Shown here: piece by piece, positions 40,106-43,452 of the stretch | Layout: each line of letters opens with the position of its first letter | How positions within the stretch are numbered: the first letter of the stretch is position 1 | Assembly: GCA_003599815.1 (NCBI GenBank) | Contig: QZJZ01000007.1 | Location: 1-43,452, forward strand | From: Candidatus Auribacter fodinae | GTDB taxonomy: Bacteria; Auribacterota; Auribacteria; Auribacterales; Auribacteraceae | Reading direction: 5' to 3' | DNA: 43,452 bases | Made by a program: the position numbers and the translations under genes | Notes under the pieces: generated by a model | What the model was told of the DNA's origin: nothing | Databases searched by the model: none | What the model saw: only the letters and a program-made list of their open reading frames with translations

Positions 40106-42592
40106 ATGCGCTGTATTGTTGTGTTATTGATATTATTCTGTGCCTGCATTCCGCCGCTTGCCGCTCAGGAACCCGATCTGCTCAACGCAACGTATGAACA
40201 GGCATTGGATTATTTGCGCACACAGAAGTTCGCCCACGCGGCAATAGCGTTTTACAACGTACAACGCAACCCTGCCAACCAGACATGGCAGAGAAATTCC
40301 GCTCGTGAATTGTTCGAGGCGTGCATGGCGTCGCTCCGCTCGAACCCTCCGCAGGCTGACCTGTTCGGTTCTATGATATCGCTCCAGCAGGACGACCATA
40401 CCATGCAGGTGCTTATGAGCAGGTATGTCAGTATTCTCGAACACCAGCAGAGGCAGGATAAACTTATAGAAACACAACGCTTTGTCGTGAGGCTATGGCC
40501 TACCTCTCAGAATAAATATACGCTCGCGTACCAGATGCAGAGAAGCGGCTCGTATCAGGAAGCCTTCGACCTGTATGGCGAACTCGTTTCCGATAACCGC
40601 TACAAGGTGGTTGCTTTGCGCCAGATGATGGAGCTTGTACCGCACATTGCGGATGGCGAAAAAGCGTTGTCTGATATTGTATCTATATACAAAAAAGATA
40701 TTTATGAACACTACGACCTTGCCCGGTCGCTCTATTCGGCTTTGCTGGCGCTTGGAAAAATCAAACCCGCTCTGGTGCTCGCTCTGGATATGGCGCATGT
40801 CTATGCCCATTCCATTGATATGATGGTATCGCAGATGACTGCCGCGTTGACTGCCGAAGGAATGAGTGTTGACGAGCTTATGAACTATACTGCATCGGAA
40901 AAGATAACACTTACTGCCGATAAACGGTATTTTCTCGCGAAACTCCTTGCCTCAACCGGCAATTTTGAGCGGGCGGTGGAAATACTTGGATACGATACGT
41001 CCCTGCAAACACTTGAGTACCGGGCGGATTTGCTTTATTCCGCAGGCTCAATATCGCTGGCAGGCGAATTGTACCGGTCTCTGCTGGATCAGTTCAGCCC
41101 TCAGGCGCAATGGTTTCAGCGCCTTGCAGATATCGCGTTTCGGGAGGGTGATGACCAGTCCGCCATAGAATACCTCAACAAATACCTCGATTATGCGGGA
41201 ACTGATGCGGTCAACGCCTATTTCTTTGTCGGCAGGACACTTGAACAGCACGGGTACACGGAAGAAGCCGAACGGATCTACCTCAAAGGCAAACAAGAGT
41301 CGCCGAACCGGAATATGGTGTCCATGGAATTAATCAAATATTACCTGAGCCAGAAAAATTTTGCATCAGCGGCCGCTGAAATATATGAGTCCCAGAGCAT
41401 GAACCAGATCGCGGCATCGAGTTTGTATCATTCTATTAAAAATTCGTTTTCCGGCAGGGATGAAGTACAAAAAGTAATCTATGAACTGGACAAAATCCTG
41501 ACTGCCGGCGTTGAGAGCGGGGCTGTGGCTGAAAACAACGCGCGGGATGTCTACTTCTGCCTCTATACCTTCGCATATGAAATAGGAGATATACAAACAG
41601 CAGTGCTTTATTTCAAGGATTATTACCGTCACGGCGCGAGCAGTGAGCTGATGCTGATTGACCTGAGCGAAGGGCTGTACCAGCGGGGGTACACTGCTTT
41701 AGCGCGGGATCTGTTGTTTCTGCTTCCGCCCGATTCGCCGCATTTCGGTCATGCGGTACGGTCTGTGGCGCAGATGTATATGGCTGACCATGAATACGAA
41801 AAGGTGCTCTCCGCATTCAGCGATAACCCGTCGTATTCCGACCCGTACCTTATCGCGCGGGCGTACTTTTATCTGGGCAAATACGATCAGGCTCAGGCGT
41901 ACGTGGAACGAACCGCCCAGCCGTCGGCGTCATTGACAATACTCAGGGGCGATATCCTGCTGGCAAAAGGGCAGTTTGAACCAGCCGCCGATGTGTATCA
42001 ATCGCTCTCCACAGTGGAAACCGAGGCGCTGGCGCTCTTCTCTCGCGGGAGGGCGTACCTGTTCTGGAACAAGTACGATATCGCGCTCACCGTATTTGAA
42101 CAGCTGAACAGGGAATTCCCGTACTCGCCCGAGGCGGCGGAAGCGTTGTATATCCGTACTCTGCTGGCGTTGATGCATAACGATGAAGAAGCAAAACGGC
42201 AGTGGATAACAGCCTCGTTTCTGAGCTGGAAACATTCGTTCGCGGAAGCGTATGACGTGTTCAGCGATATGGCGAAAAATTACCCGGACGCATTGTTTGC
42301 GCCTTATATACTTATGGATTTATACAAAACCGACATGGAACTGAAAAAAACGGATCGGGCGGCGGCTCATCTCAAAACGCTGGTTGAACGGTATCCTGAT
42401 TCGCCGCTCGCGCCTTATGCCTTGAGGCTGTCGATCGCGCAGGATTCCGGTATTGAAAACAAAAATGATGCATACGTGGACTTTTTGCAGACATACCCTG
42501 ACAGCTACGACGCAGACCTTGTCCGGGGCGAACTCGATTCATCAGGTCATCAACCCGTATCGGACCAGCCGCCAGTAGAGGAGATGCCATGA
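40106..42592 (+). CDS. Large secreted TPR-repeat protein
   Basis: An 828-residue protein with an N-terminal signal peptide (about 1-20, ending PPLAAQ) and an almost continuous array of tetratricopeptide-type helical repeats, such as LDYLRTQKFAHAAIAFYNVQ, SIEYLNKYLDYA-like and ALFSRGRAYLFWNKYDIALT units. The C-terminal 120 residues resemble the YbgF/BamD type of repeats, with FPYSPEAAEALY and YPDSPLAPYALR. It lies in the periplasm or is surface-exposed. Its stop overlaps the start of the next secreted protein (ATGA), so the two probably act together. The partner is unknown. Confidence 0.88.
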   Translation: MRCIVVLLILFCACIPPLAAQEPDLLNATYEQALDYLRTQKFAHAAIAFYNVQRNPANQTWQRNSARELFEACMASLRSNPPQADLFGSMISLQQDDHTMQVLMSRYVSILEHQQRQDKLIETQRFVVRLWPTSQNKYTLAYQMQRSGSYQEAFDLYGELVSDNRYKVVALRQMMELVPHIADGEKALSDIVSIYKKDIYEHYDLARSLYSALLALGKIKPALVLALDMAHVYAHSIDMMVSQMTAALTAEGMSVDELMNYTASEKITLTADKRYFLAKLLASTGNFERAVEILGYDTSLQTLEYRADLLYSAGSISLAGELYRSLLDQFSPQAQWFQRLADIAFREGDDQSAIEYLNKYLDYAGTDAVNAYFFVGRTLEQHGYTEEAERIYLKGKQESPNRNMVSMELIKYYLSQKNFASAAAEIYESQSMNQIAASSLYHSIKNSFSGRDEVQKVIYELDKILTAGVESGAVAENNARDVYFCLYTFAYEIGDIQTAVLYFKDYYRHGASSELMLIDLSEGLYQRGYTALARDLLFLLPPDSPHFGHAVRSVAQMYMADHEYEKVLSAFSDNPSYSDPYLIARAYFYLGKYDQAQAYVERTAQPSASLTILRGDILLAKGQFEPAADVYQSLSTVETEALALFSRGRAYLFWNKYDIALTVFEQLNREFPYSPEAAEALYIRTLLALMHNDEEAKRQWITASFLSWKHSFAEAYDVFSDMAKNYPDALFAPYILMDLYKTDMELKKTDRAAAHLKTLVERYPDSPLAPYALRLSIAQDSGIENKNDAYVDFLQTYPDSYDADLVRGELDSSGHQPVSDQPPVEEMP

Positions 42593-43452
42593 TATACCGA
42601 ACCCTCATAGTCTTTATCAGTTTGCTTGCCGGGCTGTTGGGAGCCGGCTCGTTGTACTCGGAGATACTCGTACCGATGGATTCCGCGCAGACCGATCATC
42701 TTAAGGCGTACGGGCTGGCGTTTCGAGTGCTGGAACAGAACCGGGGAACCGTGCAATGGCTCCTGAATTACCGTGACGGGTCGTTTTTGTTTCAGGACGA
42801 TCAGGAAGTGGTCAAACAGGCGCACGTGATGGGCGTATCGTATCAGGTGGTTTCCCCGGCGGCGGTGGAGAAGATCAGGAAAGAGATCGCCGAGAATAAT
42901 ATGGATATCGTGGAACTGGAAAAAGCGCCGAAAATAGCGGTATACACACCGCCCACCTCACGCCCGTGGGACGACGCGGTTACGCTCGCGCTCGATTACG
43001 CTCAGATACCGTTCACGAAAATATGGGATGAGGACGTACTGCAGGGCAAACTGCACGACTACGACTGGCTTCACCTCCATCATGAGGATTTTACCGGACA
43101 GCTCGGTAAGTTTTACGCCACATATCGTAACGCGCCGTGGTATATAGCTATGCAGGAACGTAATTTGCAGACGGCGAAAGAAATGGGGTTCCAGACCATC
43201 CCCCAGCTTAAAACGGCGGTGGCGGTCCGTATAAAAGAGTATGTTGTAGAGGGCGGTTTCCTGTTTGCCATGTGTGCCGCCACGGATACGCTGGATATCG
43301 CGTTAGCCGCTCAGGGTGTTGATATTGTGCCCCCGGAAATAGACCGTACTCCCATGGATCCCGGCGCGCAGAACAAACTGCAGTACGATCACTGTTTCGC
43401 GTTTAAAGATTTCAAACTGGTGGTGCGCCCTGAGATATACGAGTACTCCGAT
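42590..43452 (+). CDS. Secreted protein, partial, of the family loosely annotated 'asparagine synthetase B'
   Basis: The gene runs off the right edge; about 287 residues are visible. An N-terminal signal peptide (about 1-25) is followed by ILVPMDSAQTDHLKAYGLAF, and later DWLHLHHEDFTGQLGKFY. Similar proteins in FCB-group bacteria are often labelled 'asparagine synthetase B', but no glutaminase Cys2 or ATP-pyrophosphatase motif is visible, and a secreted protein could not use ATP. The YTPP...WDDAVTLALDYAQIP segment has the order of a GATase1-like fold, as in DUF4159-type proteins. It starts at ATG 42590 in an ATGA overlap with the TPR gene. Function is unknown. Confidence 0.75.

Overview
The window looks like a chromosomal contig from a Gram-negative (diderm) bacterium of a poorly cultivated lineage. 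The evidence for two membranes is indirect: a LolA-like secreted protein, a PpiD-like periplasmic foldase, lipoproteins with clear lipoboxes, an O-antigen-ligase-like protein and a LAB_N/GT39/GT2 lipid-modification cluster. The mix of MoxR/DUF58/BatA/DUF4159, a B12-type radical SAM protein fused to DUF2344, a ParA-CBM48 fusion and HgdB/HgdC-like genes reminds me of candidate phyla near the PVC or FCB groups (for example Omnitrophota-like lineages). I cannot fix the phylum from sequence alone.

Layout. Positions 1-1870 are visibly more AT-rich than the rest. They hold the 3' part of a membrane-anchored protein, a 3'-half tRNA-Arg fragment (about 946-994) that looks like an integration boundary, and a HEPN-like gene. 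A methyltransferase (1870-2802) follows. It abuts the first 39 codons of a broken alpha/beta hydrolase (2821-2940, minus strand), so a rearrangement junction lies there. From 9816 down to 3114 runs a five-gene minus-strand operon: MoxR ATPase, DUF58, BatA-like VWA protein, second VWA protein, DUF4159. Next come a small XRE regulator, malate dehydrogenase, a GAF histidine kinase overlapping a GT2 glycosyltransferase, a TPR-like protein and a transglutaminase-like/TPR lipoprotein. Reading plus, 16830-19033 carries a small membrane protein and a PpiD-like foldase, followed by nrdR (minus). A plus-strand cluster at 19897-24119 (LolA-like, 7TM sensor module, STAS, GT39, GT2, LAB_N) suggests envelope lipid or glycan modification. 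A TlpA-type thioredoxin, an ECF sigma factor and the ParA-CBM48 fusion follow.

The minus-strand block 32005-27218 is a tightly overlapping operon: two radical SAM proteins, then an HgdB-like and an HgdC-like protein. Further right are leucyl aminopeptidase, an O-antigen-ligase/TPR protein, a flavodoxin, an HU-type protein, a B12-binding radical SAM protein and class II fructose-bisphosphate aldolase. The window ends in a plus-strand pair: a large secreted TPR protein and the start of a secreted protein of uncertain function.

A family of about 155-bp palindromic repeats with terminal inverted repeats sits between genes at four places (9943, 13783, 19091, 27021), with a shorter relative near 2987. 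The most unusual protein-level features are the ParA-CBM48 fusion and the compact HgdB/HgdC-like pair coupled to radical SAM genes. No CRISPR array, complete rRNA or complete tRNA gene was seen.
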